NCBI RefSeq assembly: GCF_025602895.1
Contig: NW_026516203.1
Location: 310,001 to 374,000, forward strand
Length of the DNA stretch: 64,000 nt
Source of the DNA: Polychytrium aggregatum
Lineage: Eukaryota; Chytridiomycota; Chytridiomycetes; Polychytriales
Direction of reading: 5' to 3'
Shown: piece after piece, positions 54,214 through 64,000 of the stretch
Layout of the letters: the number at the start of each line of letters is the position of its first letter
How positions within the stretch are numbered: the first letter of the stretch is position 1
Notes under the pieces: model-generated
The model's database searches: none
Told to the model about the DNA's origin: nothing
The model's input: the letters and a program-made list of their open reading frames with translations, nothing else
Made by a program: the position numbers and the translations under genes

Positions 54214-56446
54214 CTAGTCGATATCAACATCAGCATCGATGCTAGCCGCTGCACTACGGCTACGGCTACGGCCGGTATCGGCTGTCTTTGGCAGAGACTC
54301 GGCATATGTGGCCCTGGCGCTGTCGCTCGTTGCTATGGACGCAGACTTCGCGCGCGAGGACGGCTTGGAAGTTCTCTGCTCCTGGGCAGGTCGATCAACT
54401 CCTGGCTGAGCCGAAAGAGCCGGCTGCTGGATCGAAACCGATGAGTGCTGGGACGGCAGCCTTTTCTTCATTGTGCCGTGAGGTGCTGGAGAAGATGGGG
54501 CCAAGTATGTGAGAATCACACTTGGGTTAGCAACATATACTTGGTCGCATCCATGCGTCTGTCTGTTGCAACTGTTGCAACTGCTGCGGGTTCGAACTTA
54601 CTCGGAATGCTGGTGGGGCGTCCGTCGAGAGCATCCGCACTACAACAGAGGCATAAAATAGGTTCAGTCGGCTGGCTCACGCCGACAGCGACACGAGCGG
54701 ACCGCACGAGCATTGAGGGACACTTACCGAACAGGGGAGAGAGTCGAGTTGAAAAGATGCATCGTCGAGGGGGGCTTTTCATTCGGAGACTTGCCCGGAG
54801 CATGGTGCAGGGTGAGATGAGAGCCGGCTTTGTGGTCATGGCGGTGGTCCGCAAAATGCCCCGGCTGACCCGGCTGAGCCGGATGCTCTGGTTTCTTGGA
54901 GCCCACAACAGAGCTGCTCCTGGCCACCAGCTTGGATCTGCCGGTGGTGCTGGCAGACACGACAGACTCGGTGCTCTTGGATGCGATATTCCTTCGCTCA
55001 GATACAGAGAGCGTGCTGGCGGCTTTTCTGGGCTTCTCGGCGTCCTTAGCAACCTTGACAAAGACCCTCTGGGCGGGCTCGGCCTTGACCTGGCTGGATA
55101 GAGTGTGCTCACTGTTGGAGACAGATGCGGGCTTCTTTCGCGCTGCAGTCCCGCCATTCTCGCCATGTCTGTTGCTTCCCGATGGCAGTTCCTTGGATTT
55201 TGAGGCCACGGCCGTGACCCGAACGGCCTGCATTTCGCCCTTGTGGGCCACAATGACCCTCGGCGGATCGTTTCGAGCGGGGCCGGAAGTATGAGCGTTC
55301 GCTTTGACTCCGCGGCTGGACTTTCTGTGAAGTGAAGAATACACCGGTGGTTCGGAGACACAAACGCAAAGGTAAAAAATGAAATCAGGGGCGATCGAGC
55401 GTGCATCTTCACATGGGCGCCCAGCCCAGGCTCTCATCAGAGCGGGGGGGCTGGAGATGGCCCGGGCCAAACGGCAGCACGGCAACTCGTCAGTCGTTTC
55501 ACTCGATCCCTACGATCCATCGGCGGTGCGTTGCGGCTTCTCCACAGCGCCGACAGCAGTTGAAGCAGCTACAGTCGAAGGCTTCTCTGGGGATACAGAG
55601 GGTCGGAGATGGCCTTGGATTAGCGCTGAGAGCCCCGTGTCCTCCCTTGGGCAAATCAGCCAGCGTCAAATGCCAGGGTCAAGATCAAGATCAGCTCGGA
55701 TCGGACGCTCACTGGAGCCGTAGATTTCGCCAATGATGGCCTTGAGATCCTTCAGGGACATGGTTACGCTGGAACTGTCCTCCTTGAGGCTCGTCTTTGG
55801 CCCTGGGAAGTCGCCTGATGTGGCGGGATGGTGAGCGTGGGAATCGCGACTCGTCAGGTGCGATCGGACGACCGCCGTCCGGGTCCGAAACAGCACCCAG
55901 ATTCAGGAGCAAGGCGGGACTACCATTCGGACGTGCAGGAGTGGGGCGAGGGAGGACGCATGGCCCAGGATCGGCCGGACAGCGAGTGGCGGCCGGAGCC
56001 GAGGAGGGGGACTGCACCAACCTTTGGCCATGAGAATCTTGATGCCGGTGCCGGCCTTGATGTTGAGCTGTTTCAGGTGCTCGAGCTCGAGCGCCTGCAT
56101 GACCTCCCACGAGTTGATCTCTTCTCGCTCAAAGATGTGGATCAACTCCTCGTCAAACCCGTGGCCCCGCAGCCAGCTGGAAACCGATTCGACTGCATTG
56201 GCGTCGCCTATATGAAGCCATAAGTCCGGCCAGGCACACCCAAGCGCACCCAGGCCAGACGCAACGGGAATGAGACGATGCTCTCCGAACCGAAACAAAC
56301 CAAACTTGAGCCAGATTGCTGTAGGGCGAGGGCGGTCCCACGAACCGAACCGAGCCGAACCGAACCGAACCGAAAATACCTTGCTTTTCTGCGGCGACAG
56401 CGATCGGACTGCTGTGTCCAAAATCGACGTTCGTGTGCAGTTCCAT
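54214..56446 (-). CDS. SAM-domain protein with a disordered C-terminal region
   Basis: Exon 1 (56380-56446) encodes MELHTNVDFGHSSPIAVAAE KQ; exon 2 (56032-56207) gives a SAM domain: AVESVSSWLRGHGFDEELIH, FEREEINSWEVMQALELEHL and QLNIKAGTGIKILMAKG. A further exon near 55700-55790 reads MSLKDLKAIIGEIYGS. Low-complexity exons follow (RVIVAHKGEMQAVRVTAVAS; STLSVSERRNIASKSTESVV; splice after LSPV to RADALDGRPTSIP; splice to PHGTMKKRLPSQHSSVSIQQ), ending ASIDADVDID with TAG at 54214-54216. The two last joins were checked for frame; the link between the MSLKDL exon and the next one was not. SAM domains mediate protein pairing in signalling scaffolds. It could be the 5' half of the RasGAP gene, if the last exon uses the gttgat donor before the stop. 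Confidence 0.6.
56338..56380. repeat. ccgaa pentamer repeat at the start of SAM-gene intron 1
   Basis: About seven copies of ccgaa (one ccgag) on the plus strand, immediately next to the donor of intron 1. Confidence 0.8.
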
Positions 56447-57173
56447 TTTGGCTTTGGAAATGGCTTGGTGGGGTGTGCAAGCGCGAAGGTGGGAGCGGCA
56501 AAGGCTGTGCGCTTACGGATAGTGCACGAACAATAGGGAGTGCGTGGGAGTCTGGGCTTGGAAACAGACCAAGAGTTGAGAACAGATCTGGTCGTTGGGA
56601 TGTTTGGGAGAAAACAAAGAGCAGTTCAGGGCGGGAGAGGGAGGGCGGGTGGCTCTCGGAGCAGTCTCCGTCGGAATGGCCCGCTCAATGCCCAATGACC
56701 CGCTGAGCGGAGCATGGTTGCTCAGGGCGGGGCTCGGGCTTGCCCTCTTGGATGTGCACCGCGGATCCGCCAAAACAAAACTCGATCGACTTTGGAGAAT
56801 ATACCATGTGTCCGGGCGATACCCGCGATCAAATGTCATGCGCGGCCGTTTCTTGGGAGTACTCTTGCGGACACACCCGATCAATATCCCTGCGTGCTCA
56901 TCGTTGGATGAGAAATGTGCAACTGGCCCTGGGCTGGACCGGTCGTGGCGCAGGCTGGACCCAGAAGTGTGACGCTCACATGATCGCCGCGTTCGGGCTT
57001 CCGCTCGGTTTTTTTGGCTGTCGTTCTTGCAGACCCAGATCGCGAACGCCTGTTGACCGGCTTGTGCAGCAACACCTCGCTGCCCCACGGCGGAAATCCG
57101 ATTCGCTGTTGCTTGACATAGAGATCCAAGGCGCACACTTTTCTCCCACGCTTCTGAGGATAACGGGGCCGAC
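56447..57173. promoter_or_regulatory. Divergent promoter region SAM gene / DBP6
   Basis: About 730 bases between divergent starts. Large open frames cross it on both strands (for example the minus frame 56513-57220) but show no family motif, so I treat it as regulatory and leader DNA. No named element was recognised. Confidence 0.45.
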
Positions 57174-60100
57174 ATGTCATTTACATCGCCCCAGGGTACA
57201 CACCGCCGGTTCCAGCACAACGCCGCTGCTGATCAGCAACAACATCAACACCAACACCGGCACCAGCACCATCAGCACCACCAGCAAGACCACCCACCAT
57301 CCGCAGCCGGGCCATGGCGCGCCAACGTCAGTACCAACAGCCAAAAACAGCTGCTGCCGTCTCCCCAGCAAAAATGGCAGCGCAAGAAGAAGACAACCTG
57401 GCTTCAGGAGGAGCGCGACGAGCTCGCCCGGAAGGAGCAGGAAAGACTGGCCCGCATCAGTGCGCTCCAGACTCGCGACTCGGCGCAGGCTGAAGGAGCG
57501 GCCAAAACCAAGACCAAACGCGGCGGCAAAAAGTATCGCGAACGACTCGAGCGCATGAAAGAGAAGAAGGCTCTTGATGATGCCGGCAAAGTTGCCGCGT
57601 CGGATCGGTCGGGCGATTTGTCCGGTACGGTTCCGTTCAGGCCCGCACCGGGCAGCTTGAGAAGCGTCGAGAAACAAGCGGTGGACTACCACGGCGCCGG
57701 AGATAAGGGCGGACCCACAACCAAGAGTGCAGATCACGACGAGGACGATGAAGAGGACGACGAGGACGACGAAGAAGAAGACGATGAGGATGACGATGAC
57801 GATGACGAAGAGGACGAAGAAAACGAAGAGGAAGACGAAGAGGAAGATGAAGATGCGATGAGTGTAGATGCCGATACAGCCCACACCAGCGTCCCAGTCG
57901 AAGCCCCAGTCGAACCGAACAGCGACCACTCAACCCGTGCAGACGGCCCGGCGACCAAGGTCAAGAAGCAAGCCTCCACAAAGTTGTCAGGGCTGCCTCA
58001 GTGGCTGGCCCAGCCGATCACCATCTCCCCGTATCTCACGCACGATGACGAGTCCTCGATCCACAACCCCAAATGGAGCCTGTCGCCCAAAATCATCAAG
58101 CGGCTCGAGGAAAACTCAGTGCACCACCTGTTCCCGGTCCAGAAGGCCGTCCTGCCTCACCTACTCTGTACCCGGTTCTCGTCGGCGCCTGTTTCGCCCG
58201 GCGACTTTTGCGTGTCGGCCCCAACGGGCTCGGGCAAGACTCTGGCCTATGTGCTCCCGATCGTCGAGACGCTGGTGGCGCGAATCATTCCTCGGGTTCG
58301 AGCCCTGGTCATTCTGCCGACCCGGGATCTGGTCAGCCAGGTCCGCACGACCTTTGAGCAGTACATCAAGGGAAGCGACCTAAAGCTGGCTGTACTCACA
58401 GGCCAGACATCGTTCGGGCTGGAGCAGAGCCATCTCGTCAACGCCGACGCCGACGATGTGGCGACTGAGGGCGTGGCTGGGTCGAGTCGAGTCGACATTG
58501 TCATTGCCACCCCCGGCCGGCTCATGGATCACCTCCGGGGCACTCCGGGATTCACACTACGCCATCTGCGCTTCCTCGTCATTGACGAAGCCGACCGCTT
58601 GCTCAACCAAAGCTACAACGACTGGCTGGTCCATGTGCTGAAGGCGGCCGAGTCTGCCCCAGACCACAGCAACGAAAAGCGAGTCGACATGGGTGGCCAT
58701 GTTCGAGACGGAACCCAGGACCCATCCGGCGGTGATCAATCTGTTGTGGGGACAAGCGCAGACGAGCCTGATGCTCGCGCTGAGGAAGGAAGCCAGCAGC
58801 AGCCACAGCAACAGCATCAACAGCATTCGAGAGCACCCCTGCAAACGGATAGCCTGGGCCTTCCTGTCCACACCGCGCGGACACTGCGCAACTCAGCAGC
58901 CGACTCAGCATCCTCAGGCACAAGCGCAGGTGCAAGTGCAAGCACCACCCAAACAGAAGTGCAATGCCAGGGCCTGCTGCACTACACCCCTCTCCAGAAG
59001 TTGCTCTTCTCGGCGACACTCACTCGCAACCCCGAGAAAATTGCGTCGCTGCGGTTGCATGATCCCAAGTACATTGCCGTCTCCAAAATGCAGCTCCTGT
59101 CGAGCGGCGGTGGCGCAGAGACTCCTTCCGGATCGACATTGGACGCATCAGCGGCTCTTGAACCCCAGGACGAGGCCGAGGCCGACGCTGACGGATCTCG
59201 ATACGCAGCTCCAGTCACGCTGCGCGAGCACCTTGTTGTCGTTGAATCGGCCGGCGAAAAGCCCCTGCTGCTGCTGCACTTGCTCTTCAACCTGGGCACG
59301 TCCGGCGTCCTGGTCTTTACCAAGTCGGTGGAGGCCGCCCATCGTCTTGCCGGCCTCGTGCAGCTCTTTGGCGAAAAATACCGAGGACTCAAATCATCGA
59401 GCGACAGCGACAGCGACAGTAGCGAAAGCAGCGACGATAGTGACGATAGTGATGATAGCGGCGACGAGAGCGACGATGGCCCCGAGCAAGAAGCGACCCC
59501 CAACTCGAACCAGGCCACCGACACGCCAACGACGTATGCCCGAGCCTTCTCGTCTGACCTGTCTGCTGTCGAAAAGAAGCGTACGCTCTCGGCCTTCCAG
59601 ACCGGCAAGCTCCCGGTGTTGGTGTGCTCAGACGTGATGGCACGAGGTATCGATCTCGGAGTAAGCGTCCGTGCAGTCGTCAACTACGACGTTCCGACCC
59701 GCGCCAAGACCTACGTCCATCGCATCGGCCGAACCGCCCGGGCCGGGAGAGAGGGCGACGCCTGGACATTCGTGGAGAGCCGCGAGGCACGATGGTTCAA
59801 GCGCGAGGTCGTGCGCAAGGTCGATCGGTCCAGCAAAGTGATCCGCGACAAGCTCGACCAGCAACAGATCCGCAAGCTGCATGCCGGATACGAGCGGTCG
59901 CTGGAGGAGCTTGGGGATCTTGTCAAGGGTGTCAAGCGGAATGTTTCCGACACAACTCCCAGCGCCCCGAACGCAAAGAGCCAGTCTGATTCCGATAGCG
60001 ATTCCGATAGCGACTCGGACAGCGATTCTGATGGTGATTCTGATGATGATTCTAGTGGTGGCGAAGTCGAGGAGCACTTGGCGGCCCCACAACAGAGTCA

Positions 60101-60293
60101 CATCGGTATGGATTATGAGCCACAGCCGGCACTGTCGGGCACATCTTGCGGCGAGCAAGACCAAGCAACCGGCAAACGCCCCGGACGGTTTGACGATCTG
60201 ATTGGACATGCCTTCAAACGGCCGGCTCTTGACAGTCACTCTCTCTTGCCGACTCGGCCAGATGGAGGCGTGAGTGGATGGCTGCTCGGATAA
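57174..60293 (+). CDS. DBP6: DEAD-box RNA helicase Dbp6/DDX51
   Basis: This nucleolar helicase acts early in 60S ribosome assembly. It is a single uninterrupted exon of 1,039 codons, unlike its intron-rich neighbours. The N-terminus is Gln/His-rich, then has a basic helix (RKEQERLARISALQ) and an Asp/Glu tract (about residues 189-235). Helicase motifs: FPVQKAVLPHLL (Q-like), APTGSGKT (about residue 348), PTRDLVSQ, TPGRLMDHL, DEAD at about 471, FSATLT at about 613, VFTKSVEAAHRL, ARGIDLG and HRIGRTARAGREG. Long Ser/Gln-rich and Asp/Ser-rich inserts sit between DEAD and SAT (about 500-600) and in lobe 2 (about 740-790), with another Ser-Asp run near 940-955. The core matches Dbp6/DDX51 rather than other DEAD proteins because of the SPYLTHDD... 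and RAKTYVHR context. Confidence 0.93.
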   Translation: MSFTSPQGTHRRFQHNAAADQQQHQHQHRHQHHQHHQQDHPPSAAGPWRANVSTNSQKQLLPSPQQKWQRKKKTTWLQEERDELARKEQERLARISALQTRDSAQAEGAAKTKTKRGGKKYRERLERMKEKKALDDAGKVAASDRSGDLSGTVPFRPAPGSLRSVEKQAVDYHGAGDKGGPTTKSADHDEDDEEDDEDDEEEDDEDDDDDDEEDEENEEEDEEEDEDAMSVDADTAHTSVPVEAPVEPNSDHSTRADGPATKVKKQASTKLSGLPQWLAQPITISPYLTHDDESSIHNPKWSLSPKIIKRLEENSVHHLFPVQKAVLPHLLCTRFSSAPVSPGDFCVSAPTGSGKTLAYVLPIVETLVARIIPRVRALVILPTRDLVSQVRTTFEQYIKGSDLKLAVLTGQTSFGLEQSHLVNADADDVATEGVAGSSRVDIVIATPGRLMDHLRGTPGFTLRHLRFLVIDEADRLLNQSYNDWLVHVLKAAESAPDHSNEKRVDMGGHVRDGTQDPSGGDQSVVGTSADEPDARAEEGSQQQPQQQHQQHSRAPLQTDSLGLPVHTARTLRNSAADSASSGTSAGASASTTQTEVQCQGLLHYTPLQKLLFSATLTRNPEKIASLRLHDPKYIAVSKMQLLSSGGGAETPSGSTLDASAALEPQDEAEADADGSRYAAPVTLREHLVVVESAGEKPLLLLHLLFNLGTSGVLVFTKSVEAAHRLAGLVQLFGEKYRGLKSSSDSDSDSSESSDDSDDSDDSGDESDDGPEQEATPNSNQATDTPTTYARAFSSDLSAVEKKRTLSAFQTGKLPVLVCSDVMARGIDLGVSVRAVVNYDVPTRAKTYVHRIGRTARAGREGDAWTFVESREARWFKREVVRKVDRSSKVIRDKLDQQQIRKLHAGYERSLEELGDLVKGVKRNVSDTTPSAPNAKSQSDSDSDSDSDSDSDSDGDSDDDSSGGEVEEHLAAPQQSHIGMDYEPQPALSGTSCGEQDQATGKRPGRFDDLIGHAFKRPALDSHSLLPTRPDGGVSGWLLG

Positions 60294-60590
60294 AGCACTC
60301 TTGTTGGGCAGTGCTGCCGAGCGACTCAATAGATATGGATGCACTCGACTCGAACGAACGAACCGGGCGAGGCAGGCACCCGATGCCACCAGGGTCTGCG
60401 GAACGGCAGAAAGGAAGAACCGTCACTCAGCCTGGGATAAGTGGCCGGGCGATACTTTGCGCTGATCGGCGGCAAATCGATGGAAAGCCGATGACGGATG
60501 TGACTCGACGCAGGCACTATATTCGAAGACATCTGGTGGGGTCGCAGGGCGACGCTCATGCAGAGAACAGACCCCTGACTGATGCGATGC

Positions 60591-61535
60591 TTAGATGTGA
60601 TGGATGGGTTTTTCGGAGCGAGAGGTCCGAATGAGGCTCTGGAGAACCTGAATGGTCCAGCTGGTGTTGAGGAGAGTGAACACCGCCGTGTTGAAGAAGC
60701 ATCCAAAGACAACGACACTGGATAGGGGAGCGAGGATTTCGTCTTGCTGGCTCTCCTTGGCACCGGAATGAAGCGGGCGAGTGGGCCGGTCGGTGAAGAA
60801 GGGGGCCTTGGGGTCCAAGAGCGAGCGCCCAAAGCGAGCAATGACATACGGGCCAACGGGGAACCGAATAAGAAGGAAGACGAGAGCCCGGAGACGCAGC
60901 AGGCGGGCCTGGACCGATGCCGCGGCAAGGGAGCTATCGGGTAGCTTTCGGGCTGCCCAGAGCAGGTTGGAGACCAGGACGGTGAGTTCCGACGGGGCGA
61001 ACACACCTGGGACGCCAGCCCCCTGTTTGTAGATCCGAATGAGGAATGTGCCCAGGAAGCCAAAGACATGGTGGATCCAGACGGAGGCCGATTCACGACC
61101 ATGCAGGGCCATGACACACATGTCGTAGAGCATGAAGCCGGCTTGGTTGGCAAAGGCTCTGTCGAGGTTGTCCGAGTAAAAAGTGGAGGAAAACAGGGTG
61201 CCGTCTCGGAGACCGGACGCGATGGCGGCCGAGGAACAAAGCCCAACGACGAGGGCATTGACGGTCGAGGGGAGCTTCTGGGCCAAATACAGTGCGTCGC
61301 CGGGTGACAGGGCTTTTGCGGCTCGAGCCTGGACCCAGGGCACGGCAAGTCGCTGGGCGATGATGTGAAGCAGGGCGGAGGCGACAAAGGCATGGGTGAT
61401 TCGGCTGCCGACGACACGGCCCAGGGTCGATGCAGGGGCTTTGGCGCGGACATCACCGACAGGCTTTCCAGGACGGGCTGGTCGGACGGCTAAGCTGGCA
61501 TCTTCGGTGGGCGGAGCGCAGGAGTGCTGGCTCAT
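60591..61535 (-). CDS. TLC (TRAM-LAG1-CLN8) domain membrane protein
   Basis: A single-exon gene of 314 residues if started at MSQHSCAPPTEDAS (ATG 61533-61535); an upstream in-frame ATG at 61682 would add 49 residues. Hydrophobic spans are visible in ITHAFVASALLHIIAQRLAV, LPSTVNALVVGLCSSAAIAS, ANQAGFMLYDMCVMALHGRE, WIHHVFGFLGTFLI, ELTVLVSNLLWAARKL, LRLRALVFLLIRFPVGPYVI and SSVVVFGCFFNTAVFTLLNT. The GFMLYDMCVM...WIHHVFG pattern is the TLC signature, closest to the TMEM56/TLCD4 type; ceramide-synthase Lag1 motif residues (two adjacent His in HH) are present but the rest of a ceramide synthase is not. The function is not settled for the family. It converges on DBP6. Confidence 0.8.
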   Translation of the reverse strand: MSQHSCAPPTEDASLAVRPARPGKPVGDVRAKAPASTLGRVVGSRITHAFVASALLHIIAQRLAVPWVQARAAKALSPGDALYLAQKLPSTVNALVVGLCSSAAIASGLRDGTLFSSTFYSDNLDRAFANQAGFMLYDMCVMALHGRESASVWIHHVFGFLGTFLIRIYKQGAGVPGVFAPSELTVLVSNLLWAARKLPDSSLAAASVQARLLRLRALVFLLIRFPVGPYVIARFGRSLLDPKAPFFTDRPTRPLHSGAKESQQDEILAPLSSVVVFGCFFNTAVFTLLNTSWTIQVLQSLIRTSRSEKPIHHI

Positions 61536-61992
61536 GGTCGAGTATGGGGATGGGACTCGGGCAGCCGGATTGACAATGCAGATAAAAATGCGGAGGCGGA
61601 TGGATCGACGGGTCAAAAGCGATCTGAGGGGCGAGGCAAGCCACAACGGATCAGGACTTGGGCCCATGTGAAACCAGAACACCCGGACATCGGGTCGAAC
61701 AGCGGATCATTTTGGCGGTCTGGAGCGGGAGACAACGTTCCGAGATGGGGGGGTATCTGGAGTGCAAGTGCTGCTGTGGGCTTGGTTGATTGTTCGGGCG
61801 GATGTAGCTTCTCCAAGGCGCCGATGGGGAATGAGAATCCAACATCGAGACATCAACGCAGCCCAAGCGACATCGGTGGCGGCGACAGCGAATGTATCGT
61901 GTGGCTGCTGGGTTGGACAGGGGCCAAGATTAGGGCGCGTCGGCAGGAGTGGGAATCGCCACAGCGAGCCACGAGCTCGCAGGGGAATGAGA

Positions 61993-62080
61993 GATTGCCC
62001 CTCGAGATTGCCCCTCGAGATTGCCCCTCGAAGTCGTCAATCGAGATTGTCCCTCGAAGTCGCCAATCAGTGTCGCCAAT
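61993..62080. repeat. agattgcccctcg repeat tract
   Basis: Imperfect 13-18 base units (agattgcccctcg, then agattgtccctcgaagtcgccaatc variants) repeated about six times. Confidence 0.8.
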
Positions 62081-62159
62081 CGAAATGTCCACAGAGGGAC
62101 ATTGCACTTGATGGACGCGCCGGGGACCCCCAGCCACTATCTCGTTGGGTTGCGCTGTC

Positions 62160-62300
62160 GCCGCTGCTGTTAATGCTGATGCTGACATTGATGCTGATGC
62201 TGATGCTGCTGTTGACGCTGTTGATGCTGTTGATGCTGACATTGATTCCGCTGGCTTCGACCGCCCTCGATTGCCCTCGATTGCCCTCCAGCCCGGTTGA
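62160..62300. repeat. gctgat/gttgat microsatellite with ccctcgattg copies
   Basis: A run of gctgat, gttgat and gacatt hexamers (62162-62250) is followed by three cgattgccctc copies (62262-62292). Confidence 0.85.
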
Positions 62301-63305
62301 TGCCGACCTCCCGTGCCGGTGGCAAACGGCAAAGACAGAGGCGCAAGCCCGCAGACTGAGCCTTTCCGCATTTCGCGCAGAAGCAAGCTGCGCAGCCCAG
62401 GCGCGCTCACCCGACCAGGCCAGCGCCGCCGCCAGGCGTGGGACAGGGTCAGCTGCGCGGGCGCAGGCGGCCACGGGGACAGGCGCGCCTGGATCGATCC
62501 GGCTTGGCGGAATGCGGCTGCTCACGTGGCTGCTGAGTCTGCTGCTGTCTTTGTCGCAGGCGGTGCAGTGCTCTGTGTCGCTGCGCTGCACCACTGTCTG
62601 TGTGCCGGCTCGCGCCGGAGGCTGCCGGGACTGCCCGGGAGTGATCGCCGTCCCTTGCTGCGGCGCAGCCGGGCCGCGCCCGCCACCAATCAGCAGGGGT
62701 CGCCTGAGCGCGCCGTTCCTTGTCTGTGCTGCGCAGCTGGCCAGCGGGCTGCCACAGGTTTCGCACCAATTTGCGCGGCGCCCGGGGCCGGGCCAGAGTT
62801 CCGCCAGGAGGCGGCCGGCGGGGTTGAGTGGTGCGCCGCGAGGGTCTGTTTGTGCTGCCACAGCGGTGTGTGGTGCGGCTGTTGTGTGTTGCTGTCTGTC
62901 TGTCTGTGCCGATGTGCTCCTGCCCATCGCTCAGTCTGTCTGTCCGTGTCAGTGCGCTGATGTCTGTTTGTTTGTGTGTCCGCCTTGGCTGGGCGTGACC
63001 TGCCTTGCTCGCCCACTGTTCCTGCTCCGCCGGCCCATTGTCTCCGCCCACTCATGAGTGCCACTCGCCGATCCATTTGCGACAGCGGTGCTCTGTGCAG
63101 CTTCAGCGCCACCCGTCGCGGGCTGTCTCCATCCACACTCGCACGGTCGGTCCCCCACCCGCTCACAGCAAGGCTGAGCTGTATTCGCGCCGCGAGTGGT
63201 CGCTTGCGCTGTATCACGCCGGTGGAGTGCTTCTCTCTGTGGCCAATGGGCGACTGCGGACTTGCCGCTTTGACAAGTTGCGAGCAGGACAATGGCGGCA
63301 TCTCC

Positions 63306-63420
63306 TTCGACCATCTGCAACTCTTCAACCATCTGCAACTCCTTCGACCATCTGCAACTCCTTCGACCATCGACACCTCCTTTGGCCTATCGACAACGCT
63401 TCGACCATCGACAACTTGCC
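63306..63420. repeat. 19 bp repeat ttcgaccatctgcaactcc
   Basis: Three to four near copies of a 19-base unit, then two to three decayed copies with cgaccatcgaca. Confidence 0.8.
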
Positions 63421-63742
63421 AGCATCGACGCTGCCGCCACCCCCATCAACAAACACATCTCGGCCGGCCCAAACAGCACACCTCTCCCGAGGCCGCCCCA
63501 CAGTCCCCACGCGACACCCCCCCCCGCACAAGGCCACACCCGTGGGCCGCCCTTGCCGCTCCCTGGCCCTTGCTCCCTTTCCCGTCTGTCGCCGTCACCG
63601 GCTCTCATCCTGTCTCGCTCAGGCCGCCGTCCACCCTTCGTCGCTTTATAACCTCCTGGTGTCTCTCGGCCTGTTGCTCGGCTCTGCTTTCCCTCCCCTC
63701 CATCCTCCCGCCTCCCTTTCTCCGCCCTCTGCTCTTCGCACC

Positions 63743-64000
63743 ATGGCCGGTCTGCAGGGCAACTTTGCCTTCAAGTTCGAGGCAACCACCCACAAGATCC
63801 TCAGCGACAACCTCTCCGAGCCAACCTCTCCCAAGCTCTTCCCCGGCGTGCCGCCCTTCCTCTTGAAAAAGGGCAGCCCCGCCGTCCCGAACCTGTCGCC
63901 ATTGGCCCAGCCCACCAACGCTGGCCCTTACGCCAAGCTCGCCACTCAGATCCACCCCGTCTCGCCCGACGACTTGGCCTCAAAAAAGGCCTCGATCCCG
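63743..64000 (+). CDS. Unknown protein, 5' part, cut by the window end
   Basis: The ATG at 63743 follows a pyrimidine-rich leader ending gcacc. The frame stays open for 86 codons to the window edge. It begins MAGLQGNFAFKFEATTHKIL, continues with Pro/Ser-rich FPGVPPFLLKKGSPAVPNL and LATQIHPVSPDDLASKKASI. The codon third positions are strongly C/G, as in neighbouring coding DNA, whereas the other frames here look unnatural. No family recognised; the rest of the gene lies outside. Confidence 0.6.
   Translation, partial: MAGLQGNFAFKFEATTHKILSDNLSEPTSPKLFPGVPPFLLKKGSPAVPNLSPLAQPTNAGPYAKLATQIHPVSPDDLASKKASIP

Larger units (their letters stand above)
61536..63742. other. Repeat-rich intergenic region upstream of the last gene
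   Basis: 2.2 kb without a convincing gene. Long overlapping frames on both strands (61762-63057 plus, 62067-62927 minus) are low-complexity and mirror each other's repeats. It holds four repeat tracts and a pyrimidine-rich leader (63690-63742) just before the ATG at 63743, so the right end is likely promoter and 5' leader. Confidence 0.5.

Noticed and set aside
54590-54612. gggttcgaactt resembling a tRNA T-loop
   Set aside because: On the minus strand it is the gtaagttcg splice donor of the SAM gene; no cloverleaf can be drawn.
56513-57220. 235-codon minus-strand frame upstream of DBP6
   Set aside because: It overlaps the DBP6 start, has no motif and sits in an expected divergent promoter.
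61762-63057. 431-codon open frame in the last intergenic region
   Set aside because: It consists of microsatellite-derived and Arg/Ala/Cys-rich low-complexity sequence, and a similarly long frame exists on the other strand.

Overview
The window is nuclear DNA of a fungus, most likely an early-diverging (chytrid-type) one. Genes are split by many short GT-AG introns, coding DNA is GC-rich, and the set includes fungal or eukaryotic core genes (ATG8, RSP5, NDC1, TRM6, ERB1, THO subunit 3, TSG101/VPS23, NatC subunit MAK10/NAA35, DBP6/DDX51). A Fanzor-type nuclease remnant fits a chytrid but does not prove it. Exon structures were read by eye from splice consensus and conserved protein motifs; gene spans are firmer than individual exon edges.

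Layout. 1-8389: a long inverted repeat (arms 1-1416 and 6973-8389). Each arm carries an intact copy of an unannotated two-exon gene for a 96-residue single-pass membrane protein. The arms enclose an adenylation-thiolation-reductase (NRPS-like) gene (2070-6500). 8940-14741: ATG8 and ERB1, both minus. 15090-17418: THO subunit 3 (plus), converging on TRM6 (17557-20224, minus). 21305-25672: a mitochondrial-type cysteine synthase (minus) and NAD(P)HX dehydratase (plus) share a short divergent promoter. 26230-27165: a 5'-truncated Fanzor (eukaryotic TnpB relative). 27548-30089: TSG101/VPS23. 30468-31019: small unknown gene. 31271-35531: a divergent two-module AAA+ protein with altered Walker B motifs. 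36311-40637: RSP5 ubiquitin ligase. 41283-45664: NAA35. 46040-49606: NDC1. 50312 to about 53100: RasGAP. 54214-56446: SAM-domain protein, possibly the 5' half of the RasGAP gene. 57174-60293: DBP6. 60591-61535: TLC-domain membrane protein. 61536-63742: repeat-rich intergenic DNA. 63743-64000: start of an unknown gene that runs off the window.

Apart from the inverted-repeat segment and the Fanzor remnant this is ordinary housekeeping DNA: ribosome biogenesis (ERB1, DBP6), mRNA export and tRNA modification (THO3, TRM6), endosome, ubiquitin and autophagy functions (TSG101, RSP5, ATG8), nuclear pore (NDC1) and Ras signalling. Several introns carry minisatellites. The points most worth a second look are the inverted repeat with its duplicated membrane-protein gene, the Fanzor relic, and the AAA+ protein whose second Walker B motif reads Asp-Gln.
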